DNA of 62,800 nt, taken from positions 1-62,800 of the forward strand of contig NZ_SCQN01000045.1 in assembly GCF_004321985.1 (NCBI RefSeq). Direction: 5' to 3'. How positions within the stretch are numbered: position 1 is the stretch's first letter; the number at the start of each line of letters is the position of its first letter. The translations under genes were made by a program, and so were the position numbers. The stretch comes from Castellaniella sp. Lineage in GTDB: Bacteria; Pseudomonadota; Gammaproteobacteria; Burkholderiales; Burkholderiaceae_B. This document shows positions 28,751 to 37,252 of the stretch, one piece after another. The notes under the pieces are model-generated. The model was not told where the DNA came from and did no database searches. It saw only the letters and a list, made by a program, of their open reading frames with translations.

Positions 28751-29653
28751 ATGAGCAACCCCATCCGCACACAGAACTGGCAAGGCCCAGCTCTGATGTG
28801 CGTCGCCAGCCTGTTCTTTGCGCTCCTGGATACGGGAACCAAGTATCTGGCAACCAGCCACCCGCTGATGCAGATTGTCTGGCTACGGTATGTGGCCCAG
28901 ACACTGGCCATTGTCGCGATCTTCACACCGCGCATGGGGGTCCGGCTGTACGATGCCCACAGCTTTGCACTGCAAGGCTTTCGCGGCCTTTGCCTGTGCA
29001 GCGGTAGCGTGCTTGTGATCAATGGCCTGGCCCGACTGCCGCTGGCGGAGGCCACCGCCATCGTGTTCGTGGCGCCCGTGATGGTCACCCTGCTGTCGGG
29101 CCTGCTGCTGAAGGAAAAGGCACGGACCATGGACTGGGTGGCCGTCGCTTGCGGTTTTGTGGGGGTACTGATCATCGCCCGGCCGGGCGGCGGGCTGCTC
29201 ACCTGGGCCATTCTGTTTCCACTCGGCGCAGCGACGACCAACGCCATCTACCAGATCGTCACGCGCCTCTCGCGCCACTCCGAAAACGCCGCGACCAGCA
29301 ACTTCTATACCGGCCTGGTCGGCGCCCTGGTGCTGATGCCGTGGGGAATCGGCGAATGGGCGCCAATGCCCCTGTTCGACCTGTTCCTGATATTCGCTCT
29401 GGGTACCGTGGCGGCGGTCGGCCACCTGACGATCACCTACGCGCTGCTGCGCGCATCCGCAGCCAGCCTGAGCGCCTACAACTATTCACAGATCGGCTGG
29501 GCGACGCTGCTGGGCTGGGGAGTCTTTCTGGCGATCCCCGACCCCATTGCGTGGATCGGCATACTGGTCATCGCGCTCGGCGGCGTTCTGTTATCCGTGC
29601 CCCGCCTCATGCGCCTGGCGGCGACGATGGTCAGCCGTTTGCGTGCGCCATGA
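28751..29653 (+). CDS. EamA/DMT-family transporter
   Basis: A 300-residue integral membrane protein with about ten hydrophobic segments in two EamA repeats (ALLDTGTKYLATSHPLMQIVWLR in the first, YNYSQIGWATLLGW in the second). Family members export or import metabolites; the substrate is unknown. It follows gudD at 43 bp on the same strand and may be its operon's last gene. Its end overlaps the convergent msrC gene by 23 bp. Confidence 0.88.
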   Translation: MSNPIRTQNWQGPALMCVASLFFALLDTGTKYLATSHPLMQIVWLRYVAQTLAIVAIFTPRMGVRLYDAHSFALQGFRGLCLCSGSVLVINGLARLPLAEATAIVFVAPVMVTLLSGLLLKEKARTMDWVAVACGFVGVLIIARPGGGLLTWAILFPLGAATTNAIYQIVTRLSRHSENAATSNFYTGLVGALVLMPWGIGEWAPMPLFDLFLIFALGTVAAVGHLTITYALLRASAASLSAYNYSQIGWATLLGWGVFLAIPDPIAWIGILVIALGGVLLSVPRLMRLAATMVSRLRAP

Positions 29654-30122
29654 ACGCACGGCACAGGGCTTCCATGCCCTGACGGTCTTCGTCATCGAAC
29701 CGTTCCGTGACGAAACTGTCGCAATCCCAGACTCCCAGCAACGTGCCGTCCGTACGTACCAGCGGTACCACGATCTCGGACTTGGACGTCGAGTCGCAGG
29801 GAATGTGGCCCGAAAACTGGCTCACATCCTGAACCACCTGAGTCTGGCGGGTCTGGGCGGCAGTGCCGCAAACCCCCGCGCCAATGGCAATGCGGATGCA
29901 CGCAGGCTTGCCCTGGAAGGGTCCCACCACCAGCTCCTTGCCATCATACAGATAGAACCCGGCCCAGTTCATCCGGGGCAGGCTGTGAAAGACTAGCGCG
30001 CTGAAGTTCGCGGCATTGGCGATCAGATCGGGCTCGCCCGAAATCAGGCTGCGGGCCTGCTCCACCAGGTCGGCGTAGTGCTCCGACTTGGTGGCATAAG
30101 TGTTCGAACTCAAGGCAAACAT
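29631..30122 (-). CDS. msrC: Free methionine-(R)-sulfoxide reductase (GAF-domain fRMsr)
   Basis: A 163-residue single GAF domain that reduces free methionine-R-sulfoxide. The three family cysteines are present: PACIRIAIG, GAGVCGTA and HIPCDS. NWAGFYLYDGKELVVGPFQG and the C-terminal DDEDRQGMEALC are typical. The gene stands alone between the EamA transporter, with which it overlaps tail to tail, and a CopC-CopD gene on the same strand. Confidence 0.93.
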   Translation of the reverse strand: MFALSSNTYATKSEHYADLVEQARSLISGEPDLIANAANFSALVFHSLPRMNWAGFYLYDGKELVVGPFQGKPACIRIAIGAGVCGTAAQTRQTQVVQDVSQFSGHIPCDSTSKSEIVVPLVRTDGTLLGVWDCDSFVTERFDDEDRQGMEALCRAFMAHANG

Positions 30123-30159
30123 GAGAAACGTCCAAGGTCAGTCATCAAAATCATCACCT

Positions 30160-31791
30160 TCAGGGGCGTCCGACCGGCGCACCGAGAGGCGCCGGTCCCT
30201 TCGGCAGTGTCACAGTCCCCTGCAGCGTGACCTGCTTGAAGTCGCCGACCCACACGTCCACCTGGACATGCCACTGTCCGGCAGCGGACAGCGCCGGCAA
30301 GTCCACCCGCCAGCGCCCATCGGGCTGGCGTAATGCAACGTATTCGACGGGCTCCACCCCTGCCCCCGGGTTACCCAGGGTCAGGACGACGCGCTGCGGA
30401 TTCAGCGGCACACCGTCAATGGAAATCACCTCGATCCGCCATGGACCCGCGGCCAGCCGGGGCAATTCAACCAGCGCCCGGACCGCGCGATTCTCCAGGG
30501 CGACGATGGGGCCCGACGGCTCATTGACGACGGCCTGATCGTGGGGAGGCGGCGCAAAGTGCCAAAGCGAGACGACGCTGAGAAGGCCCGCAGCCAGAAT
30601 GAGCTCCGTCCCGAGTCCACGTCTGGCGCGTGCCCGCGCCTGGAAGGACTCGCGCAGTTCAGGTGCCGCCAATCGCCACCGATTGCGGACTGCCACGAAG
30701 AACAGCACAACTGCCAGTATCAACGTCGCCAATAGTACATTGCCGTAATTCGTATGGAGTAGGCCCGAGACACGGCCCAGCCGCAGGAAGCCCAGCACCA
30801 GACCACTCAGAATCAGCGGCAGAGCAACCAGCAAGACCCACGCGAATGGATTCAGCGCCAGACCTGGCCACCTTTCTGACGGACGCCGAGCGTCCGGCCT
30901 GGCCGGAACCTGCGCGTGCAGCAGCCGATACAACGGCAGCAGCGTGCCCACCCAGATCATGGCAATCAATACATGCAGGACCACCAGCGGGCGCGCAACC
31001 CATGAGTACGCTCCGGCGACCTGCCCGCCTACGGCCAATGCCACACCCGGCAACAACACGCTGGCGAGCGCCCACAGCCACAGCAATCCGGTGCGGGTCA
31101 CTCTCAACGAGACGAGCCCCGCCAAAAACCCAAGCGCCATGAGCCCCAATGTCAGCGCATGAGCGCTGGACAGCGCCACCCGCCAGGGCGCCATGCCGAA
31201 CAGCGCCGTCCAGGGAACGTCCAGCAGCTCCATCCCCCACAGCGCCAGATCAACGAGTAGCAGCACGAGCCCCAGAATCGCCGGCAGCCGCACCCAGCCC
31301 TGTTCACAATTGCGAAACCGGATATGGAACAACGCCGCTCCACCGACCGCAAACAGACACAGATAGATCAGCCAGCGAGTCAGCCAGATCGCAGCATCGC
31401 GCGCAACGGACGTCTGGGCCAGCACCGAGGCGGGCGGTTGGCTGATCGTGCCAATGGAATATTCCAGCAGGCCCCGCACCGGATGACCATCTCGCGACAG
31501 TACGCGCCAGTTCAACACGTAGGTCCCCGCCCCAGCCGTGCTGCGGGGAAGCGCCAGACGCAGGCCATTGTTCTCGTCGGCCTGCACGCCGATGTTCAGA
31601 ACGTGGCCGCTGGGGTCGAACAGCCGCAGCGTCGTCGCCTGTATCGGTTCGTCGAACCTCAACACGATTTCCTGAGGCGCTTGCGCCAGCACCGCGCCCG
31701 CCGCCGGAGATGTAGCCACCAGCACCGCGTGGCCAAAGGCCACCTGGGACCAAACAAAAAGACAGCACGCCAGGGTAATCAGCGTTTTCAA
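30160..31791 (-). CDS. CopC-CopD fusion copper-resistance/uptake protein
   Basis: A periplasmic CopC domain fused to a CopD membrane domain. From TTG 31791 the protein is 543 residues, with a signal peptide ending VAFG and mature N-terminus HAVLVATSPAAG. His1 plus the Asp and His of SRDGHPVRG match the Cu(II) site of CopC. Residues about 145-440 hold roughly eight membrane helices with CopD histidines (VLHVLIAMIWVGTLLP). A C-terminal soluble domain of about 100 residues follows. A TTG at 31869 would add 26 residues before the signal peptide; I think this unlikely. Confidence 0.85.
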   Translation of the reverse strand: MKTLITLACCLFVWSQVAFGHAVLVATSPAAGAVLAQAPQEIVLRFDEPIQATTLRLFDPSGHVLNIGVQADENNGLRLALPRSTAGAGTYVLNWRVLSRDGHPVRGLLEYSIGTISQPPASVLAQTSVARDAAIWLTRWLIYLCLFAVGGAALFHIRFRNCEQGWVRLPAILGLVLLLVDLALWGMELLDVPWTALFGMAPWRVALSSAHALTLGLMALGFLAGLVSLRVTRTGLLWLWALASVLLPGVALAVGGQVAGAYSWVARPLVVLHVLIAMIWVGTLLPLYRLLHAQVPARPDARRPSERWPGLALNPFAWVLLVALPLILSGLVLGFLRLGRVSGLLHTNYGNVLLATLILAVVLFFVAVRNRWRLAAPELRESFQARARARRGLGTELILAAGLLSVVSLWHFAPPPHDQAVVNEPSGPIVALENRAVRALVELPRLAAGPWRIEVISIDGVPLNPQRVVLTLGNPGAGVEPVEYVALRQPDGRWRVDLPALSAAGQWHVQVDVWVGDFKQVTLQGTVTLPKGPAPLGAPVGRP

Positions 31792-31895
31792 GACAGGCAA
31801 CCAAATGCGGGGGGACTTGAGTATAAAGCGGAAATCCGCCCGGCCGCTGACGCCGAGCGAACCCCGCAAACATTGACGTCACGAATCACTGCGGT

Positions 31896-34418
31896 TCACA
31901 CCTCGAGGGGCAGCCAGCGGCCCTGTTCATAGCGCTGAAGTTCGTCTCCCTCATGACGCCACAGCAGCATCCAGCCGTTGTCACACAGCTGGCCCAGCAC
32001 GGCGTTGCGCGCCACGATGCTTTCGATGGACGCCGCAGGCGCATCGATGACGACTGTCAGGCGAACGGGCTGATGGTACCAACCCTCGCCGTTGTGCAGC
32101 GACTGCTTGGGCAGTCCTATGCGAAGATCACCACCGTTACCCTCGAAGACGCCAACGTGACCGTCCACGACGTTGTGCAGCACCTTGTTCCCGGACCCAT
32201 AGTGCAATGGATCACAGGTCGAGGCGTGATATTGCCAGGAGAGCCAGTGCGTGACCAGCATCGGCCCCATCATGAGTTTTTCGAGTACGGTCCCGTCCTC
32301 ATCGAAGCGTGCATCGTAGTCGTGAAGATAGGTGCGGCTGAGCACCCTGTCGCGACTGCGGTCACGCGGACCAATCATGAACGCCGCATTGCGCGTCAGT
32401 CCCCACTCGGGCCGCGTCTGGGAACCGTCATTGGCTCTGCGCCGGAAGGACGTCAGCAACGCCCTCTGATCCAGAGCCTCGTCCATATGCAGTGCCGGGG
32501 CACGCTCACGACGGATACGGTCGCCGGCCTGCACAAAAACCTGCTCCATCATTTTCCAACGGGCTTGCGCCTGCGGTGGCAGAAGGTCCAGGTCGAAACC
32601 CGTCACCTCGTCGGTGGTTGTGACGTGCAACGCCCCCATGAAGACCGTGTCGTCGGGGATTCTGAGCCCGCGCCGACTCAGGCCTTCCCGCACCCGGGCG
32701 TCGTTCAGCAAGAGTGCCAGCGCCCGTGCATTCGCTTCGCCGGGACGCCCATAGCAAGCTCCGCAGTCCAGCGTCGAAGCGTGAGCGTTGTTGGTGCAAT
32801 GCCCCGCATGGCCGCACAGCACGACCAGCGGAGCCAGACGATCATCCAGCCCCATCGTGTGCAAAATGCCCGCCGCCAGCTCCACCTTCTGTTCATCGTC
32901 GAGCCCGACAACCATGGGACGACAGGGGTCCGTGGAAGTACTCGGCAAGCCAATGCGGTCCTTGTCGACACGCGGTCCGGCGGGCGGCCGAATCCAGTGC
33001 GCGATCTTGCCCAGATAGCCCGCACCGGCAGCCTCGACGAACGAAAAGGTCGTACTCGACCAGCGCACGGTTCCAAGCCACTGGTCGACGCGGGCCAGCC
33101 GCTTCCAGCGAACCGCACGAGCCCGTGCGGATCGTGCGTCGCCCTCAGCGGTAGCCTGCCCGGTCGCCGTCACGACATCCTGCACCGCGATACTGGGAAA
33201 GGCGAGCCCGGGCAGCTGCGGCCTGTGAATGTCCGTACCCAGCAGGTTGTACCGCATCGGAAGCCCAAAAAAGCCCGCGAAGGCCCGCGTCTCGACATCG
33301 GGCGAAATCGCCTCCAGCGCGCGGCGCATCCGTTCACTGCGAGTGTCGATGCAGAAGACGGCCTGCACTTCGGGCCGCCGCAACGGGGCTGGCGCCACAC
33401 GCGTGCGCAATTTCTGCACGAACTCACGCTGGTAGCTGGCCTCGAGTGCTTCCTGCCACAATTCGTCGGCCACCAAAGCAGCATCCGCTTCATCGACCCG
33501 CCGGTCGAAATCGCGCCAGTTCGCATCGAGCTCTGCCACGGCCACCCGCTTCCTGGAAGAAGGCACCGCGCAAGCGAGCAACGCTTCCCACGCCACCCGG
33601 CACACCAGGAGTTCCCGCAGGCGCGGGTCATCCTGCCCCGCCGGGATATTCTGCCAACCTACGTAGGCGCACCAAGAGGCCCAGCCATTGATCGACAGCA
33701 GCAGCGCCTCGAAGTAGTCTTCCCAGGCCGACGCGCTCAATGAAAGCTCAGACAGCGCCCAATGCAGCGCCTCTCCGGAATCCACCGGCAATTCGCGCAG
33801 CTGCCTCGCAAATCCAGCCAGACCCAGCATCGAACTCAGGCCATGGTCACCAACCATGCTCTCGCGCCAGAAACCATACAGGCTCCGGCTGCCCGCGGCA
33901 CGCCAGTCGGCCTGGTGACGGTCGAAATACGCTGCACAGGTCTGGCTCATCTGGAAAACGATGGCGGCACGCCAAGGCCAGCGTTTGTTCCGCTGCACCT
34001 TGTCGTCGAGCAGATCCACCAGAAGAGGTTCGCGACGGATCGACGCGCCGCCCGCGAGCCCGGCCACGCAGTCCTCGGCGGCCAGGGAGCAGACCTCGCG
34101 GGTGGCGTGAACCTTCAGCGCCACATCCAAATCAGCGGGCAAAATGCGCCCGGCTTCCCATTCCTGCAAGATGTAATCGCGGGACGGAAAGACGTGAAAA
34201 TCGCCCAGCACAGCCAGCCGCGCCGCCACACGGCGGATCGGCTTGTCGATCCGCCGCCAGTGCGGGTTGACTGCGACGGCCTGATCCAAAGGCCACGCAG
34301 GCATGATGCTGGCACACGCACGGGCCAACACGCCCTGCAGCAGCGCATCATCGAACCCGGTGGAGGTCCCGGCTGGCTCGGGACTGACGGCGGTCATTGC
34401 AAGCATCGAATCACTCAT
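31896..34418 (-). CDS. dabA: DabA: carbonic-anhydrase-like subunit of an inorganic-carbon pump (DUF2309)
   Basis: An 840-residue cytoplasmic, membrane-attached protein. The zinc site of Halothiobacillus DabA (Cys351, Asp353, His524, Cys539) is matched by Cys356 and Asp358 (VFCIDTRS) and His537 and Cys552 (LCGHAGHC...LDCGACYG), with identical internal spacing. DabA with DabB couples ion flow to one-way CO2 hydration, accumulating bicarbonate. ATG 34418 overlaps the dabB stop as ATGA. Confidence 0.95.
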   Translation of the reverse strand: MSDSMLAMTAVSPEPAGTSTGFDDALLQGVLARACASIMPAWPLDQAVAVNPHWRRIDKPIRRVAARLAVLGDFHVFPSRDYILQEWEAGRILPADLDVALKVHATREVCSLAAEDCVAGLAGGASIRREPLLVDLLDDKVQRNKRWPWRAAIVFQMSQTCAAYFDRHQADWRAAGSRSLYGFWRESMVGDHGLSSMLGLAGFARQLRELPVDSGEALHWALSELSLSASAWEDYFEALLLSINGWASWCAYVGWQNIPAGQDDPRLRELLVCRVAWEALLACAVPSSRKRVAVAELDANWRDFDRRVDEADAALVADELWQEALEASYQREFVQKLRTRVAPAPLRRPEVQAVFCIDTRSERMRRALEAISPDVETRAFAGFFGLPMRYNLLGTDIHRPQLPGLAFPSIAVQDVVTATGQATAEGDARSARARAVRWKRLARVDQWLGTVRWSSTTFSFVEAAGAGYLGKIAHWIRPPAGPRVDKDRIGLPSTSTDPCRPMVVGLDDEQKVELAAGILHTMGLDDRLAPLVVLCGHAGHCTNNAHASTLDCGACYGRPGEANARALALLLNDARVREGLSRRGLRIPDDTVFMGALHVTTTDEVTGFDLDLLPPQAQARWKMMEQVFVQAGDRIRRERAPALHMDEALDQRALLTSFRRRANDGSQTRPEWGLTRNAAFMIGPRDRSRDRVLSRTYLHDYDARFDEDGTVLEKLMMGPMLVTHWLSWQYHASTCDPLHYGSGNKVLHNVVDGHVGVFEGNGGDLRIGLPKQSLHNGEGWYHQPVRLTVVIDAPAASIESIVARNAVLGQLCDNGWMLLWRHEGDELQRYEQGRWLPLEV

Positions 34419-36013
34419 GGTTTCCAAGGCCCGCTCAAAGGTTCGGAAAGGACCCAGGGAGCGGACGTGGTCTTGCTGTCCGCCCCTGCCCACCGAGCAG
34501 GCCACAATCTCAACACCCAATGGGTGTAACCCTCATCCATGTAAAAGCCCGCATACACCCAGCGGCGCACGACGACGACCGAACGCGGCCAGAGCTGGAA
34601 CGCGGCCATCTCCAGATACATTGCCCCCATCCCGATCAAGGCAACGATGCCGGCCGCATCCAACGGATCATTGCCGGCCCCGACCGGCATATGGTCCATG
34701 ATGCTGGTCACCAGCGTGAGGAAGGCGGCCACCACCACTGCGGTCGTCACGCGTACCGCGACAATGCCGGTGCGATCGGGGATCGCCTTGGGAACCCACA
34801 AGAGCGGCGCCCACGCGAGCGCCAGCACGGCGCTCCACCACCAGGGCCAGGCATGACCGTTCACGAAAGACTGAAGGGTGAACACGATGATCAGTGCAAC
34901 AGGCACCGCGATAATCATGCTGAAGCTTGAATTTTCGAACGTGCCGGTGATGAGCTTGCGATTGCTCTCTTCGACAGCACTGGAGGCATTCAGGAAATTG
35001 TGCGCCTTGTACAGAGAATGGCCCAGCAAGTGCAGCGCGGCAAAAAGATACAGCCCCAAGCCGCACTCGAGCACCATGAATCCCATTTGTGCGATCGTCG
35101 ACCAGGCCAGATGGACCTTCTGGCTGACCCGCGTCAGCAGCACCAGTCCGGCCACCACAGCGGACACCAAGCCGAACACCACCAGCAGCCAGCGCGCCCC
35201 GAGCGATACCCCGAGCAAGGGCGCAAAGAGCACCAATACATAGCCGCCCAGATTGACCACGCCCGCGTGCAAAAGAGCGGATACCGGCGTCGGAGCCTCC
35301 ATCACCTGTACCAGCCAGCCGTGGACCGGCATCAGCGCCGTGCGCGCGATCACCGCAAGCGCCAGGCATACGCCGCTCCAGGCAAGCGCAGTGGACGCGT
35401 GACCGGCCTCAATGTATGCCCACAAGTCAGAGAACGAACCACTGCCAACCTGTGTCCACGACAGAATGGCCGCCACAATCAGGAGCACGTCGGCCGCGCG
35501 GTCCGTCACCATTTTCTTGTGCGCCGCGAGCAGCGCGAACGGCCGATCCCTGTAGAAGCACAAGAGATAATGCATGGCATATTCAATGGCTGCCCACGCC
35601 GCAATCAGGACGACCCAGTGATTCGCAAGCAACAGAAAATGGACCGAAGACAACACGGCCGCCAACGCTGCGATGTAGACCGCCTGACGGGGCTCGCCCT
35701 CGAGGTGGCGAGATGAAAAAGTCCCGATGGCCACGCCAAGCAGCTGCACCAGGAGGCTGACCCAGGCGCCGAACAGGTTCGCCGCCAACCAGCCATCCGC
35801 GCCCGCCCCCACGGGGGCGTCCGCAGACACAGGCAACACCTGTGTGACGAGCGCAACCAGTGAAAAGACCAAAGCAGCAATCGAAAGGCCGTTGAACCGT
35901 CGCCACAAATTCCGCACCGGCGTACGGTCGCTCCAGACACATGTGGCCGCAACCAGCATGAGGAGCGCGGGCACCAGCGCAAACGCAAAATTCAGAACGT
36001 ACGGTGAACTCAT
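34415..36013 (-). CDS. dabB: DabB: NuoL/MrpA-like ion-conducting subunit
   Basis: A 532-residue membrane protein of the proton-conducting transporter family (ND5/NuoL like) with about 13 helices. The segment ALMPVHGWLVQVMEAPTPVS is the family hallmark, followed by LLHAGVVNLGGYVL and a conserved helix KVHLAWSTIAQMGFMVLE. It supplies cation movement to drive DabA. It begins at 36013 (GAG upstream), 94 bp from a divergent LysR gene. Confidence 0.93.
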   Translation of the reverse strand: MSSPYVLNFAFALVPALLMLVAATCVWSDRTPVRNLWRRFNGLSIAALVFSLVALVTQVLPVSADAPVGAGADGWLAANLFGAWVSLLVQLLGVAIGTFSSRHLEGEPRQAVYIAALAAVLSSVHFLLLANHWVVLIAAWAAIEYAMHYLLCFYRDRPFALLAAHKKMVTDRAADVLLIVAAILSWTQVGSGSFSDLWAYIEAGHASTALAWSGVCLALAVIARTALMPVHGWLVQVMEAPTPVSALLHAGVVNLGGYVLVLFAPLLGVSLGARWLLVVFGLVSAVVAGLVLLTRVSQKVHLAWSTIAQMGFMVLECGLGLYLFAALHLLGHSLYKAHNFLNASSAVEESNRKLITGTFENSSFSMIIAVPVALIIVFTLQSFVNGHAWPWWWSAVLALAWAPLLWVPKAIPDRTGIVAVRVTTAVVVAAFLTLVTSIMDHMPVGAGNDPLDAAGIVALIGMGAMYLEMAAFQLWPRSVVVVRRWVYAGFYMDEGYTHWVLRLWPARWAGADSKTTSAPWVLSEPLSGPWKP

Positions 36014-36073
36014 CACGCATCTCAAAGGACAACGGACACATTCTTCAATTTTTTGGGAATTCTGTAAATCGCA

Positions 36074-36106
36074 TTTATAGAGGTTTATTGTTCTATAAAA
36101 TAGAAC
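36074..36106. promoter_or_regulatory. Nested palindromic operator of the dabBA-LysR region
   Basis: GTTCTAT-AAA-ATAGAAC (36090-36106) is a perfect 7-3-7 palindrome ending one base before the LysR ATG. A second repeat, TTTATAGA-N10-TCTATAAA (36074-36081 with 36092-36099), shares its right arm. LysR regulators bind such dyads between divergent genes. TATAAA at 36094 lies so close to the ATG that a leaderless lysR transcript is possible; no ribosome site is present. Confidence 0.65.
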
Positions 36107-36107
36107 C

Positions 36108-37010
36108 ATGAATATCGACCGACTGAACTTCAAGCATTTGTTCTACTTCTGGCGGGTGGCCAAAGAAGGCTCACTCACCCGCGCAGCCGCGCAGATTCAC
36201 ACGTCCCAATCCGCCGTCTCAACACAGATCAAGCAACTGGAAAGCCGGCTGGGAAAGCCCTTGTTCGACCGCAACGGCCGGCACATGGAACTCAACGCCA
36301 CAGGGCAGCAGATCTTCACCTACGCCGACAACATCTTCGGATTGGGCGAGCAGATGCTGGGCTGGCTGGACGGTCGAGCCGGGGACGCGATCCGCGTCCG
36401 GGTGGGGAGCGTTTCAACAATGTCGCGCAACTTCCAGGTCAACTGGCTGCGCCCACTGTTCCGGGACCCGGCGGTGATTCTTTCCGTGGACTCCGGATCG
36501 CTGCAACTGCTGGTGGAACGCCTCCTTCGCCACCAACTGGACGTCGTGCTCGCCAACGACCCCGTTCCGTCCGATCCGGCTCATCCGGTCTCCTCGAGCT
36601 TCCTCGGAAGCCAGGTCATCTCGCTGGTGGGCCGGGCCGATCGCTGGGCTGGCACGACCCTGCGAGTTCCACAGGATCTCGACGCCGTCGAAATGGCCAT
36701 GCCCAGCACTCGCCACAGCGTGCGCACGCAGTTCGACGCCCTGTGTTTTTCAGCCGGCGTACAGCCAAGGCTGCGTGCCGAGATCGACGACATGACGATG
36801 CTGCGGCTGGTCGCGCGCGACAGCGAGTGGATCACGGTCCTGCCTGAAGTGGTCGTACAGGATGAACTGCGCTCCGGCGAACTGACACACGTCGGAGAGT
36901 CCTCGCAACTGACCGAGCATTTCTACGCCATCACGGTTCAACACAGTCACCCGGTGGGCCCGCTCCACCGGCTTCTGCTTCGCGCGGCGGCTGGAGATGT
37001 CTTCACCTGA
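36108..37010 (+). CDS. LysR-family regulator divergent from dabBA
   Basis: A 300-residue protein. The N-terminal HTH is LNFKHLFYFWRVAKEGSLTR through QSAVSTQIKQLESRLGKPLF; an effector domain follows, with NhaR/CynR-like features (LVERLLRHQLDVVLANDP). Location points to control of the DabAB carbon pump, perhaps in response to CO2 or a metabolite that reports carbon limitation. The palindrome abutting its start implies autoregulation. Confidence 0.9.
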   Translation: MNIDRLNFKHLFYFWRVAKEGSLTRAAAQIHTSQSAVSTQIKQLESRLGKPLFDRNGRHMELNATGQQIFTYADNIFGLGEQMLGWLDGRAGDAIRVRVGSVSTMSRNFQVNWLRPLFRDPAVILSVDSGSLQLLVERLLRHQLDVVLANDPVPSDPAHPVSSSFLGSQVISLVGRADRWAGTTLRVPQDLDAVEMAMPSTRHSVRTQFDALCFSAGVQPRLRAEIDDMTMLRLVARDSEWITVLPEVVVQDELRSGELTHVGESSQLTEHFYAITVQHSHPVGPLHRLLLRAAAGDVFT

Positions 37011-37252
37011 AGCCTCGGAAATTCGGCCTATCAGACAACGAGCGCATTCAACGGCGCGCCTCGCCGCCGATGCGGCTCTTGTCTACGTATACCCTGATTG
37101 ACAAGTTTTCCATGCGCAGCGCACACTCACGTCCAATTACAAAAAAGCGGGCGTAGTTCCAGTAGTTCGTTATGCACTCTTCCTGACTCACCCATCAAGT
37201 TGTGCTGGCTGATGTGTCTCACGCCAGCTTGTCGCTTTGGAGGAATTTCTAG

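Noticed and set aside
31953-33743. A 596-codon plus-strand frame
   Set aside because: Antisense to dabA, which has the complete zinc site; the composition is that of a shadow.
37098-37130. TTGACA at 37098 as the promoter of the Liv operon
   Set aside because: No acceptable -10 hexamer at 16-18 bp spacing.
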